64,000 nt of DNA from assembly GCF_042492175.1 (NCBI RefSeq), contig NZ_CP170453.1, positions 930,001 through 994,000 on the forward strand, given 5' to 3'. Below, piece by piece: positions 46,638 through 55,958 of the stretch; position 1 is the stretch's first letter; each line of letters begins with the position of its first letter. The stretch is from CAJXSN01 sp947492235 (GTDB lineage: Bacteria; Pseudomonadota; Alphaproteobacteria; Sphingomonadales; Sphingomonadaceae). The notes under the pieces were generated by a model, which did not search any database, was not told the DNA's origin, and worked only from the letters and a program-made list of their open reading frames with translations. Position numbers and translations under genes: made by a program.

Positions 46638-47678
46638 CTACGATCTCCCGCGACCCCGCGCGCTGACCCGCGCAATCTGTGTCAATTCGTGTCTTAGCAG
46701 TGTTCCTGCTTGCTGACTATTGCCTAACATTTTTCGATGAAGCGAGGTCAATCGTGCGACGAGCCGGTCCAAATTGGGACCGCGCCAAGTTCCCAGTTGT
46801 GCCTGCAAATCAGCAGCTTCCTTGAAAAACACCCGCCGCGCGCGCTTCTCTCCATCAATAAAGCCCGCAATATCGCTGCCACTCCCGAGCCGCGCCGCCA
46901 GTTGTGACAATTGTGCCGCACGTCGTTCGACCGCCAAAAGCACGGTCACCGGGTTGATCCCGGTCGCCTCCATCCGCGCCAGTTCTCCCGGCAAAGACTG
47001 CGCGCGGCCTGACAGGGCAGCGTTCACAATGTCCATGAAGCCATCTTCTTCGGATACTGCCCCGATCGCGTCCCAATCCTCGCGGGTGACATTCACTGGC
47101 CGGTCCTGCGCGGCATCGAGATAAAGGGCCAGCTTCTCGATTTCGGAAGCCGCCAGCCGTTGATCCATTCCGGAAGACCGCGCGATGCGCTCGGCCATGT
47201 CGCCTTGCAATCGAAGGCCTGCTCGGTCGGCGAGATCGCGCACCGTGCCGGTCATGGCGCGCATGTCCGGCGGATAGAACATTACCACCAGCGCATCGTC
47301 GCGCTTTTCGAGCAGCTTGGCCGTACGCGATTTGTCGGTCGCACCGGTTGCGACGATCAGAACCGGGCAGGCCTCTCCTTCTCCCGTCAGATGGTTTTTA
47401 AGCGCATCATGCGCTTCTTCCCCTGCAGCGCGCACGAAAATATGGCGCTTTTCACCGAACAGGGAGCTGGAGCGCGCTTCATCGCCAAGCAGCACCGGAT
47501 CGCGTTTGATATCGGCGCCCGACAGTTCGATCCGCTCTCCCGGATCGGGCAGGAGCGAATGGATAGTGGCAGCAGCAGCGCTTGCGCCCGCTTCGTCAGG
47601 CCCGCAGAAAAAGAACATGTTGCATTGCGACGCAGCAGCTTTGGCGCGTCCGGCGAATTCGAATTGCTTCACCTTCAT
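46638..47678 (-). CDS. holA: DNA polymerase III subunit delta
   Basis: A 346-residue clamp-loader delta subunit, which opens the sliding clamp. Features are MFFFCGPDEAGASAAA at the N-terminus, the domain around IERIARSSGMDQRLAASEIEKLALYLD, and a C-terminal domain with NPVTVLLAVERRAAQLSQLA, common to HolA. Length is usual. It is downstream of lptE by 22 bp on the same strand in the conserved leuS-lptE-holA order. Confidence 0.9.
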   Translation of the reverse strand: MKVKQFEFAGRAKAAASQCNMFFFCGPDEAGASAAAATIHSLLPDPGERIELSGADIKRDPVLLGDEARSSSLFGEKRHIFVRAAGEEAHDALKNHLTGEGEACPVLIVATGATDKSRTAKLLEKRDDALVVMFYPPDMRAMTGTVRDLADRAGLRLQGDMAERIARSSGMDQRLAASEIEKLALYLDAAQDRPVNVTREDWDAIGAVSEEDGFMDIVNAALSGRAQSLPGELARMEATGINPVTVLLAVERRAAQLSQLAARLGSGSDIAGFIDGEKRARRVFFKEAADLQAQLGTWRGPNLDRLVARLTSLHRKMLGNSQQAGTLLRHELTQIARVSARGRGRS

Positions 47679-47700
47679 CGTGCGTTCTGCAGCGCTGCGT

Positions 47701-48216
47701 TCACTGGCTCTCGCGGCCCAGCAAGGCGATACGGGTCACGACGCGGTCGGCAACTTCGCCCGCCAGCCGTTCCAGCGCGGTCTGTTCAGCGGCGATCACC
47801 GCATATTCGCTGGAGACGACATCGATCCCGACATCGGAACCCGCAGTCGCGTCGAGCACGATGGAATCGTCTGCAGTATCGATCAGCTGATAACGCGCGC
47901 GTAGAGTCCGGCGCTCCCGACCGATCGTGTCGTCATTGAGAAGGCCAAAGCCCTCGAGCTGGTCGTCCAGCCGCACTTCGAGGCGGTATCGGGCGCTGTC
48001 ATCGTCCACGCCCCCGCCAGACTGACCCACGGAAAGCCGGTCGCGCAATTCGTTCGCCACCAGCCATCCGGCGCGTCCCTGTATCGGTGCGACCGAAACA
48101 TTGGCCAGCGCCTGCCCGGCTGCCCCTGCGGCTCCGCCCGCATACATCGGTTGCAGCGCACATCCGGCCAGCGCCAGAGGGACAAAGCAAGCCGCAAGGA
48201 GAGCACGAAACCGCAT
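47701..48216 (-). CDS. lptE: LPS assembly lipoprotein LptE
   Basis: A ~171-residue outer-membrane lipoprotein that plugs the LptD barrel in lipopolysaccharide insertion. The signal peptide ends at lipobox LAGC (MRFRALLAACFVPLALAGCALQPMY). The family core is the LptE type: VSVAPIQGRAGWLVANELRDRL, RRTLRARYQLIDTADDSIVLDATA, ERLAGEVADRVVTRIAL. The ATG overlaps the leuS stop as TGATG (48216); a GTG at 48219 is an alternative. It lies between leuS and holA, the usual order. Confidence 0.9.
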   Translation of the reverse strand: MRFRALLAACFVPLALAGCALQPMYAGGAAGAAGQALANVSVAPIQGRAGWLVANELRDRLSVGQSGGGVDDDSARYRLEVRLDDQLEGFGLLNDDTIGRERRTLRARYQLIDTADDSIVLDATAGSDVGIDVVSSEYAVIAAEQTALERLAGEVADRVVTRIALLGRESQ

Positions 48217-50750
48217 CACGTGACGATATTGACCAATCTGTCCGGCACGACAATGACCTTTCGCACTTCGGCCCCGTCGATCGAGCGTTGAACCTTGTCG
48301 CTGGCCAGCGCGAGCGCTTCCATTTCGTCCTTCGGCAAGCCCTTTGCCACAGTCAGCGTATCGCGGAGTTTCCCCTTGTGCTGGATGGCGATGGTCACTT
48401 CGTCCTCGATCAGCATGGCCTCATCGACGGTGGGCCAAGGCGCTGACGATACCAGACCTTCCATGCCCATTTGCGCCCAGCCTTCTTCGGCCAGATGCGG
48501 CATCATCGGCGCGATCATAAGCAGCAGGGTGCGGATTGCTTCGCTGCGCGCGGCCGACGCATCGGCTTTCTCGATTGCGCTGGCGAGTTCGTAAAGTCGC
48601 GCCACAGCTTTGTTAAACGACAGCGCCTCGATATCATCAGCCACTGCGGCGACCGTCTGGTGCATTTTGCGGGCAAGCGGCTTGTCTTCGCCGCTCGCCG
48701 CTGCATCATACGCACCGAACAAACGCCAAGCCCGCTGGACGAAGCGCCAGCAGCCTTCGATCCCGCTTTCGGACCATGGCAGGTCGCGTTCCGGCGGGCT
48801 GTCCGACAGCATGAACCAGCGGACCGCATCCGCGCCATAATTAGCGATGATCGTATCCGGGTCGATCACATTGCGCTTCGACTTGGACATCTTGATCACT
48901 CGGCCGACAGTGACCGGGAAACCGTCGGACTTCAGCTTTGCGCCCTTGCCGTCACGCTCCACTTCGTCGGGCGAGAAATAGCTTTGACGGCCATCGTCCG
49001 GCGCGCGGCGGGAATAGGTTTCGTGCGTGACCATACCCTGCGTAAAAAGGCTGGCAAACGGCTCTTGGAAGTCGATCTGCCCGATATGGCTCAGCGCACG
49101 GGTCCAGAAGCGCGCATAGAGAAGGTGCAGGATCGCATGCTCGATCCCGCCAATATATTGTTCGACCGGCAGCCATTTGGCGACTTCCGCAGCGTCGAAC
49201 GGCTTGTCCTCCGGCTGGCTAGCAAAGCGCAGGAAATACCAAGAGCTGTCGACGAACGTATCGAGCGTATCGGTCTCGCGTGTCGCTGCACCGCCGCATT
49301 TTGGGCAGGTCGTGTGCTTCCATTTCGCGTGGCGGACCAGTGGATTGCCCGGCGTCTGGAAATCGACATCTTCGGGCAAAGCAATCGGCAGGCTGTCTTT
49401 AGCCACCGGCACCACGCCGCAGGCATCGCAGTGCACGAATGGGATAGGCGTGCCCCAATACCGCTGGCGCGAGACGCCCCAGTCGCGCAGTCGCCAGACC
49501 GTTTTTCCTTCGCCCCATTTGCCTTTCTCGGCCCGGGTGATGACTTCGGCGATGGCGGTGTCCACATCCATCCCGTCGAGAAAGCCGGAATTGACAATCA
49601 CCCCGTCACCCGGCTCGGCCTCGGTGGCGACAGGCTGGTCCGCATCCTCTTCACTGGCAGCAACCACGCGCGGGATCGGCAGTTTGTATTTGGTCGCGAA
49701 CTCGAAGTCGCGCTGGTCGTGGCCGGGCACGCCCATCACCGCGCCAGTGCCATATTCCATCAATACGAAATTGGCGATGAAGACAGGCAGCTTTTCGCCG
49801 GTGAACGGATGCTCCGCCGTAATCCCCGTATCGAAGCCCAGTTTTTCCGCCGTTTCGAGGTCTGCAGCCGTAGTTCCACCCCGCTTGCAAAGAGCGATGA
49901 AATCGGCGGCTTCGGCGCTGCTTTCAGCGACCGCCTGCGCAACGGGATGATCGGCGGCAACCGCCACAAAACTCGCGCCAAAGATGGTGTCAGGCCGGGT
50001 GGAATAGACCTCGCACTTTCCGCCATCCGACAGATCGAAGGCGAATTGCAGCCCCTTCGATTTGCCGATCCAGTTCTCCTGCATCAGCCGGACCTTATCG
50101 GGCCAGCCGGAAAGATCACCCAGCCCATCCAGCAATTCATCGGCAAAGTCGGTGATCTTGAGGAACCACTGGCTCAGCTTGCGCTTTTCGACCTCAGCTC
50201 CGCTGCGCCAACCCTTGCCGTCGATAACCTGTTCGTTGGCCAACACGGTCTGATCGACCGGATCCCAGTTTACAGTCGCCTGCTTCCGGTAAACCAGCCC
50301 GGCTTCGTACAGATCGATAAACAGGGCCTGCTCGTGGCCGTAATAATCGGGTTCGCAGGTCGCCAATTCTCTTGACCAATCGAGCGCGAAGCCCAGCCGT
50401 TTCAGCTGCGCGCGCATATTGGCGATGTTGTCCCGCGTCCAACCGCCGGGATGAACGCCCTTCTCCATCGCGGCATTCTCGGCCGGCATCCCGAAAGCAT
50501 CCCAGCCCATCGGGTGCAACACTTCGTGCCCCGTCATCCGCTTATACCGCGCGAGCACGTCGCCCATGGTATAATTGCGTACATGGCCGATATGGATGCG
50601 CCCGCTGGGATAGGGAAACATCTCCAGCACGAAGCTCTTCGGCTTGTTGCTTTCCGAATCCGCTTCGAAAATGCGGGCCTCGTCCCACGCAGCCTGCCAG
50701 CGCGCGTCTGCGCTGCCCGGATCGAAGCGGGAAGGAACGGCGTCAGTCAT
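48216..50750 (-). CDS. leuS: Leucyl-tRNA synthetase
   Basis: An 844-residue class I aminoacyl-tRNA synthetase of the bacterial LeuRS length. The HIGH motif reads PSGRIHIGHVRNYTMGD; the editing insertion has GTTAADLETAEKLGFDTG and GTGAVMGVPGHDQRDFEF; the zinc domain shows CDACG and CPKCGG; the KMSKS motif is IKMSKSKRNVIDPD. It is intact. It is followed by lptE (1-nt overlap) and then holA, and preceded by the DUF3576 lipoprotein gene at 61 bp on the same strand. Confidence 0.98.
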   Translation of the reverse strand: MTDAVPSRFDPGSADARWQAAWDEARIFEADSESNKPKSFVLEMFPYPSGRIHIGHVRNYTMGDVLARYKRMTGHEVLHPMGWDAFGMPAENAAMEKGVHPGGWTRDNIANMRAQLKRLGFALDWSRELATCEPDYYGHEQALFIDLYEAGLVYRKQATVNWDPVDQTVLANEQVIDGKGWRSGAEVEKRKLSQWFLKITDFADELLDGLGDLSGWPDKVRLMQENWIGKSKGLQFAFDLSDGGKCEVYSTRPDTIFGASFVAVAADHPVAQAVAESSAEAADFIALCKRGGTTAADLETAEKLGFDTGITAEHPFTGEKLPVFIANFVLMEYGTGAVMGVPGHDQRDFEFATKYKLPIPRVVAASEEDADQPVATEAEPGDGVIVNSGFLDGMDVDTAIAEVITRAEKGKWGEGKTVWRLRDWGVSRQRYWGTPIPFVHCDACGVVPVAKDSLPIALPEDVDFQTPGNPLVRHAKWKHTTCPKCGGAATRETDTLDTFVDSSWYFLRFASQPEDKPFDAAEVAKWLPVEQYIGGIEHAILHLLYARFWTRALSHIGQIDFQEPFASLFTQGMVTHETYSRRAPDDGRQSYFSPDEVERDGKGAKLKSDGFPVTVGRVIKMSKSKRNVIDPDTIIANYGADAVRWFMLSDSPPERDLPWSESGIEGCWRFVQRAWRLFGAYDAAASGEDKPLARKMHQTVAAVADDIEALSFNKAVARLYELASAIEKADASAARSEAIRTLLLMIAPMMPHLAEEGWAQMGMEGLVSSAPWPTVDEAMLIEDEVTIAIQHKGKLRDTLTVAKGLPKDEMEALALASDKVQRSIDGAEVRKVIVVPDRLVNIVT

Positions 50751-50811
50751 GAAATTGCTCCGGAAGGGGCGATGCTATGTGCAGGCACGACTTAAGGCAG
50801 GTGCCGTGCGA

Positions 50812-51288
50812 TCAACCCACGGCCTGTCGACGCAGTTCGCGCGCCTTGGTCAAGATGATGTCTTCGAGTTTCTGCACGGTGGCGGCCTGGACCGGGGCAT
50901 CGACCCATGTTCCGCCCTGCGCAACCTGACGGCTGGCAGCGACCCTCAGCGCATCGGCGCGCAGATCCTGATCGAGAATCGAAACGGTCAGCTTGACCCG
51001 CTCTCCGGGATTGGAGGGATTGGTATACCAGTCGGTCACCAGAACGCCGCCCGCGCTATCGGCCTGCAGCAGCGGCGCGAAGCTGACGGTTTCGAGACTG
51101 GCGCGCCAGAGATAGGAATTGACGCCAATCGTGCTGATCTGCGCCGCCGCCAGATCGGCAGCCGGACGGTCATCACCGCCGCCGCATGCAGAAAGACCCA
51201 AGGTCGCGGTGCCCAGAACCATCGCCCGCGCCAGGGTGCGAACGCGCGATTGACCGGCGGTGGGGGCGGCTGCTGTGTCAGTCATCAT
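50812..51288 (-). CDS. DUF3576 family lipoprotein
   Basis: A 158-residue predicted lipoprotein (lipobox LSAC in MVLGTATLGLSACGGG). The DUF3576 signature is present: IGVNSYLWRASLETVSFAPLLQAD, GGVLVTDWYTNPSNPGERVKLTV, LRADALRVAASRQVAQGGTWVD. The function is unknown. This family commonly sits next to leuS in alphaproteobacteria, an outer-membrane-related setting with lptE close by. It is the first gene of the minus-strand run. Confidence 0.85.
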   Translation of the reverse strand: MMTDTAAAPTAGQSRVRTLARAMVLGTATLGLSACGGGDDRPAADLAAAQISTIGVNSYLWRASLETVSFAPLLQADSAGGVLVTDWYTNPSNPGERVKLTVSILDQDLRADALRVAASRQVAQGGTWVDAPVQAATVQKLEDIILTKARELRRQAVG

Positions 51289-51656
51289 AGTGGTTCTCTC
51301 ATACTTCGGCGCGAAAACGCGTGTCTTATGTGATGCGTCCTATAGCCTTGCGGGTGGCCTCGGCAAGCGCCGTGCACCAATTCCGGAGGGTCGCAGGCTG
51401 CTTTCTGCGTCCGGAGCGTTTATGGCGACTGAATGGCGTGGAACCACGCAACCACCGTATCCGGGAGCGCCGATTGTGTGCATCGGGACACAGTAGGAGG
51501 GCAAAGCGCTGTTCAGCTTGTGGAAAAACTGGCGCTTCTAAGGAATGCCCCATAGATTTCGACAGTGTCAGTGAGTCGCCCTTGCGGCTAGCCGACGAGA
51601 ACAGAACATTTGCGTGCCCGCATGAGGCGGGGCGTACAGGGGACGAGAGCAAAGCA
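51289..51656. other. Intergenic region, no gene, with a hairpin
   Basis: A 368-bp gap between divergent genes. I see no coding sequence or recognised RNA. The clearest structure is at 51382-51415: TCCGGA, then CGCAG-GCTGCTTT-CTGCG, then TCCGGA, which folds into a stem with a 4-nt bulge. Promoters for both flanking genes must lie here, but no clear consensus was found. Confidence 0.5.
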
Positions 51657-52409
51657 ATGCGCAGCGCGATCAGACAGGCTTGGATGCGGGGCATTGCTCC
51701 GCTCGCCGTCGGCGCCGCGATTGTTGCTGTGCCCACCGCAGGTCTCGCGCTTGCCGGGGTCAGCTTTGCTCCCGACCAGCAAGCGCAGAGCGCCCTCCCG
51801 TTCACACCCGCCAGCGTCGATCCGGAATTGGCCGAGCGTGTGGCCAGCCGCTACGCCGCTGCGCGCAAGGCGATTCGCTTTACGCCCGCAGGTCGCGCCC
51901 AGCCGGCGGACCGAACGGTGACCGTGGCCGTCCGTGTCGGCGAGCAAGAGGCCCGCGCCATTTCGGTGCGGACAGCCGTTGCATCCGCGCAAGTGGAACC
52001 GGGTCGCCGCACCGTGCAAACCATCGCTCCTTCGCGCTTCGATCTGGGTATCTCGCGCGGGTATCAGAGCTTTGCCAAACCCGCTACGCAGCTTCCTTCA
52101 GGGATTGCGCGGGTTGAAATGCCCGATCTGGCCGAGTTCAAGCCGAAAGAAGGTACCGCTCCCGACAAGCCGAGCCGCTTTACGCCGCGCCTCACGCTGG
52201 ATCAGAGCACACCCGCAGGCCGTTCGCCCCGCACTCTGGAGGCACAGGGTGAGCAATCGGTCGAGCTGGGCGGCAGCTTCCGCGTTTCGCGCAATATCGA
52301 TCTGACCGCCGGTGTCCGTCTGTCGCAGGAGCGCGACCGTCTGGCGCCACTCACCGATGGTACGGAAGACGATCAGTCGGTCTATGTCGGAACCCAGCTG
52401 CGCTTCTGA
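51657..52409 (+). CDS. Hypothetical secreted protein with outer-membrane-like C-terminus
   Basis: A ~250-residue protein starting at MRSAIRQAWMRGIAPLAVGAAIVAVPTAGLALA, a signal peptide with a twin-charged N-terminus (AGGGGACG lies ~12 nt upstream). The middle is Pro/Arg/Ala-rich. The C-terminal part looks like the end of a beta-barrel: SVELGGSFRVSRNIDLTAGVRLSQERDRL and SVYVGTQLRF with terminal Phe. No family was recognised. Upstream frame extension exists but has poor coding character. It is followed by a clear rho-independent terminator. Confidence 0.55.
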   Translation: MRSAIRQAWMRGIAPLAVGAAIVAVPTAGLALAGVSFAPDQQAQSALPFTPASVDPELAERVASRYAAARKAIRFTPAGRAQPADRTVTVAVRVGEQEARAISVRTAVASAQVEPGRRTVQTIAPSRFDLGISRGYQSFAKPATQLPSGIARVEMPDLAEFKPKEGTAPDKPSRFTPRLTLDQSTPAGRSPRTLEAQGEQSVELGGSFRVSRNIDLTAGVRLSQERDRLAPLTDGTEDDQSVYVGTQLRF

Positions 52410-52446
52410 TCTTTTGCAGACCGGGTATTTGAATACGAATGACTGA

Positions 52447-52471
52447 CCCCGCTCCGGCGGGGTTTTTCTTT
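52447..52471 (+). terminator. Rho-independent terminator
   Basis: CCCCGC (52447-52452), loop TCCG, GCGGGG (52457-52462), then TTTTTCTTT. It is a textbook intrinsic terminator ~37 bp after the 51657-52409 gene. Confidence 0.9.
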
Positions 52472-52529
52472 GCCCGCAAACCCGCCTGACGCTACGTCAA
52501 GGGGACAAGCACAGGCAAGGAGCGGAGAT

Positions 52530-53252
52530 ATGGCACGTGTCGCAATCGTCACCGGAGGAACGCGGGGTATAGGCCGCGCGATCTGCGAGCATTTGAAAGA
52601 AGACGGCTTCACCGTGGTCGCCAATTATGGCGGCAATGACGAAGCGGCGCAGGCCTTCACCAAGGAAACGGGCATTGCGGCTTACAAATGGGATGTAGGC
52701 GACCATCACGCCACGCAGGCCGGCTGCGAGAAAGTGACCGAAGAGATCGGCCCGGTGGATGTTGTGGTCAACAATGCCGGGATTACCCGTGACGGTACGC
52801 TGATGCGTATGACCTATGAAGATTGGCACGATGTCATGCGGATCAATCTGGGGGGCTGCTTCAATATGGCAAAGGCCTGCTTCCCCGGAATGAAGGAACG
52901 CGGCTGGGGCCGGATCGTCAATATCGGATCGATAAACGGGCAGGCCGGGCAATATGGCCAGGTCAATTATGCCGCCGCCAAGTCCGGCATTCACGGTTTC
53001 ACCAAGGCTTTGGCCCAGGAAGGCGCGCGTTTTGATATCACCGTAAACGCAATCGCACCGGGCTATATCGACACCGACATGGTCGCCGCCGTGCCTGAGA
53101 ATGTGCTGGAGAAGATCGTTGCGAAAATCCCGGTGGGGCGACTGGGCCAACCCAGCGAGATTGCCCGCGGCGTGTCTTTCCTGTGCTCCGACGAAGCGGG
53201 TTTTGTGACCGGATCGACCATGAGCATCAATGGCGGTCAGCACATGTATTGA
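52530..53252 (+). CDS. phaB: Acetoacetyl-CoA reductase
   Basis: A 240-residue NADPH-dependent reductase of the classical SDR family that makes (R)-3-hydroxybutyryl-CoA for PHB. It starts at MARVAIVTGGTRGIGRAICEHL, with AAGGAGCGGAG upstream. Features are VVNNAGITRDGTLMRM, the catalytic SINGQAGQYGQVNYAAAKSG (Ser/Tyr/Lys), and TDMVAAVP with FVTGSTMSINGGQHMY at the end, strongly like PhaB. No PHB synthase is adjacent. Confidence 0.9.
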   Translation: MARVAIVTGGTRGIGRAICEHLKEDGFTVVANYGGNDEAAQAFTKETGIAAYKWDVGDHHATQAGCEKVTEEIGPVDVVVNNAGITRDGTLMRMTYEDWHDVMRINLGGCFNMAKACFPGMKERGWGRIVNIGSINGQAGQYGQVNYAAAKSGIHGFTKALAQEGARFDITVNAIAPGYIDTDMVAAVPENVLEKIVAKIPVGRLGQPSEIARGVSFLCSDEAGFVTGSTMSINGGQHMY

Positions 53253-53444
53253 GGGATTATCGGTAGTGCAGAGATCTGCGCACAACCCGACCCCCTGGCT
53301 GCAGGGCTTCGGGCTCAACCACGCTGTCGAAGTAACAGGCGCCACCCGCACGCGATGAGGCGTAGCCGCGCTGTTCGACCCGGAAATCGTGATCAAGAGC
53401 GAGGCGCCCGCCGTCGCATGATTGTCCGGGGACAATCCGCTTGC

Positions 53445-54212
53445 TCAGGAAATGAAATATCCCACTGCACGCCACTCGCCATCTTCGCGCATCAACGTGA
53501 CCGTCTCGATTGCGCCGTTGCGGTTTTCGAAATCGGTCTTGAAGCGCTGGAGAATGTACCCCATCGGCGGGGCATTCACATGGTCCTGCGAAAGCGGTGT
53601 GCGGGCCAGCACATCGCCGAGCGGCGGACGGACCTGCTCGGAAGCGGACGTCCATCCCGCCAGCGTATTGGGTTCACGAAACGCTTCGCCGGCAGCATCC
53701 CAGCTCGCCTGCCAGTCACCATCGTCGACCAGTGCCAGCCACGCCTGCGCTGCGCCCAGAACTTCGGCATCGGTCGTTGCGGTTTGCGCTGCTTCGCCGA
53801 ACTGAACGGCTTCTTCACTAGGATGGGCCGCAAACGAAAGCGCGATGGCGGAAATAAGAGTGAGCATAATCAATCCTCCTGCAATGAGGGCAGCCCTGGG
53901 GGCCACCCACCGGCTCTGTGACAATGCACGTGCCGGATGGGAGGAAAGTGGAGCATCGGCGCTTGCGGATTCATCCCCCAATTGCTGGTACGCAGAATAT
54001 TCGGGGCTGCCGCTTTCCTGCTCGAGCAGCATCCGCGCGGCTTCCTTGCTGCTGGTGACGCCCAGCTTGCGGCGCGCTGCGCGCAGCCGGTCATTGATCG
54101 TGTGCACAGACAGATCGAGTTCGCGCGCCATCGATTTGGCATCGTGTCCGCGCACGATAAGCCGCAGGGTTTCCTTCTCTTTTTCGCTCAGGAGGTCGGT
54201 CGGTTGCGGCAT
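53445..54212 (-). CDS. Membrane-linked LuxR-type HTH protein with DUF4019 domain
   Basis: A 255-residue protein with three parts: an N-terminal LuxR-type helix-turn-helix (residues 5-65, LSEKEKETLRLIVRGHDAKSMARELDLSVHTINDRL), one membrane helix (about 106-128, AALIAGGLIMLTLISAIALSF), and a C-terminal DUF4019 domain (about 140-255, QAWLALVDDGDWQASWDAAGEAF ... WRAVGYFIS). The DNA-binding domain faces the cytoplasm and DUF4019 the periplasm. It would join envelope sensing to transcription directly, an inference from topology. It is divergent from the RHH gene. Confidence 0.85.
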   Translation of the reverse strand: MPQPTDLLSEKEKETLRLIVRGHDAKSMARELDLSVHTINDRLRAARRKLGVTSSKEAARMLLEQESGSPEYSAYQQLGDESASADAPLSSHPARALSQSRWVAPRAALIAGGLIMLTLISAIALSFAAHPSEEAVQFGEAAQTATTDAEVLGAAQAWLALVDDGDWQASWDAAGEAFREPNTLAGWTSASEQVRPPLGDVLARTPLSQDHVNAPPMGYILQRFKTDFENRNGAIETVTLMREDGEWRAVGYFIS

Positions 54213-54298
54213 TATGGACGTAGCCTAGCTTCTACTGAACCGCCGCCCCACCCCAAAAAATTCGTGGCAGCACGCATGCGAGCGGCTACCACCGGACT

Positions 54299-54553
54299 AT
54301 GAGCGTCCCCTATCATCCTCCGGTGAAACGGTCGGTCGAGATTGCCGGGCACAAGACGTCGATCAGTCTGGAGCCGGTTTTCTGGGACCTGCTGCGCGAT
54401 GCCGCTGCGCGCGAAAATGTGCCGATCAACGCGATCGTCGCGCGGATCGATGCAGAGCGACTGGCGGCAGCCGAACCGACCGGCCTCGCAACCGCGGTCC
54501 GTACCTGGCTGGCCTATTCTCTGGGATCGACGCGCACGGACCCGGCCGACTGA
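54299..54553 (+). CDS. Ribbon-helix-helix domain protein
   Basis: An 84-residue protein of the alphaproteobacterial RHH family: VKRSVEIAGHKTSISLEPVFWDLLRDAAARENVPINAIVARID. Such proteins are small dimeric DNA binders of unknown target. It is encoded alone between the LuxR/DUF4019 gene (divergent, 86 bp) and murA (convergent, 2 bp between stops). Confidence 0.85.
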   Translation: MSVPYHPPVKRSVEIAGHKTSISLEPVFWDLLRDAAARENVPINAIVARIDAERLAAAEPTGLATAVRTWLAYSLGSTRTDPAD

Positions 54554-54555
54554 GT

Positions 54556-55839
54556 CTATTCGTCGCCGACCCGCTCGATATCGGCACCTGCCAGCTGCAA
54601 TTTCTCTTCGAGACGCTCGTACCCGCGATCGAGGTGGTAAATCCGCCGGACCTGCGTTTCACCCTCCGCCGCTAATGCCGCGATGATCAGGCTCATCGAA
54701 GCGCGCAGATCGGTCGCCATCACTTCGGCGCCCGTCAGATCGGCCGGGCCTTTGACAATCGCCGTGCGGCCCTCGGTTTCGATATTGGCTCCCATGCGCG
54801 CCAATTCGGGGACGTGCATATAGCGGTTCTCGAAGATCGTTTCCTTCAGCACCGACGTACCCTCAGCCTTACACAGCAGGCTCATCAACTGGGCCTGCAT
54901 ATCGGTGGCGAGGCCGGGGAAGGGCGCGGTGGAGAGGTTGGTAGCCTTCAGCTGACCATCGGCGCGCACGGTCATCCCGTGCTTGTCGCTTTCGATTTCC
55001 ACCCCGATACTTTTCAGCGCGGCATTGGTTGAGTGCATGTCCGCCTCGCACGCCCCCTCCAGCCGCACTTCGCCGCCGGTGATGGCGGCTGCGCAGGCAT
55101 AGGAGCCCGCCTCGATCCGGTCGGGCATCACCTTGTAGGTGGCTCCGTTCAATTTCTTCACACCGTGGATCGTCAGATCGGACGAACCAATGCCCTCGAT
55201 CTCCGCGCCCATCGCCACGAGAAGATTGCACAGGTCGACAATTTCCGGCTCGCGCGCGGCATTGAACAGGCGGCTGGTGCCATTGGCCAGCACAGCCGTC
55301 ATCAGTGCGTTCTCGGTTGCGCCGACCGACACCACAGGGAAATCAAAATCGCCCCCGGGCAGGCCGCCATCAGGCGCCATCGCCTTCACATAGCCCTGCG
55401 TCAGCTCGATGTTCGCGCCGAATGCTTCCAGCGCTTTCAAGTGCAGATCGATCGGGCGGTTGCCGATCGCGCAGCCGCCGGGCAGCGAAACCGTCGCCTC
55501 GCCAGCGCGCGCCAGTAATGGGCCGAGCACAAGGATCGACGCGCGCATTTTGCGGACCAGATCATAAGGGGCGACATTGGACGTCAGATGCGCGGCCTCG
55601 AACGTCACCACCCGGCCGAATTCTTCCGGACGTTTGCCCCGGATTCCGGTCGAGACGCCAAACTGCGTCATCAGATGCTGGAATCCGTCAATATCCGCCA
55701 GCCTCGGCAGATTGCGCAGGGTCAGCGGCTCTTCGGTCAGCAGGGCGCAGGGGATCAGCGTCAACGCCGCGTTTTTCGCCCCGGAAATGGGAATAGTGCC
55801 CGACAGGCGATTGCCGCCGCGAATGATCAGTTTGTCCAT
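54556..55839 (-). CDS. murA: UDP-N-acetylglucosamine 1-carboxyvinyltransferase
   Basis: A 427-residue enzyme for the first committed step of peptidoglycan synthesis, transferring enolpyruvate to UDP-GlcNAc. N-terminal MDKLIIRGGNRLSGTIPISGAKNAALTLIP is typical. The fosfomycin-sensitive active-site cysteine is Cys123 in PGGCAIGNRP. Other conserved parts are GVKKLNGATYKVMPDRIEAGSYACAAAITGG and TAPFPGLATDMQAQLMSL. It is intact. It is divergent from galU. Confidence 0.98.
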   Translation of the reverse strand: MDKLIIRGGNRLSGTIPISGAKNAALTLIPCALLTEEPLTLRNLPRLADIDGFQHLMTQFGVSTGIRGKRPEEFGRVVTFEAAHLTSNVAPYDLVRKMRASILVLGPLLARAGEATVSLPGGCAIGNRPIDLHLKALEAFGANIELTQGYVKAMAPDGGLPGGDFDFPVVSVGATENALMTAVLANGTSRLFNAAREPEIVDLCNLLVAMGAEIEGIGSSDLTIHGVKKLNGATYKVMPDRIEAGSYACAAAITGGEVRLEGACEADMHSTNAALKSIGVEIESDKHGMTVRADGQLKATNLSTAPFPGLATDMQAQLMSLLCKAEGTSVLKETIFENRYMHVPELARMGANIETEGRTAIVKGPADLTGAEVMATDLRASMSLIIAALAAEGETQVRRIYHLDRGYERLEEKLQLAGADIERVGDE

Positions 55840-55958
55840 GGGAGGAGCCTCTAACCGGATTTACTCCCGCGGCAAAGCGTGCCCCGCCCTGCGTGTCATG
55901 ATAATGCAGTCGTCAGCGTACAATTGTCTTCCCTGTCCCCCATGCTAGGCCGATTTCC

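Noticed and set aside
48471..50375. 634-codon open frame on the plus strand inside leuS
   Set aside because: Antisense shadow of an intact leucyl-tRNA synthetase with all motifs; no independent coding evidence.
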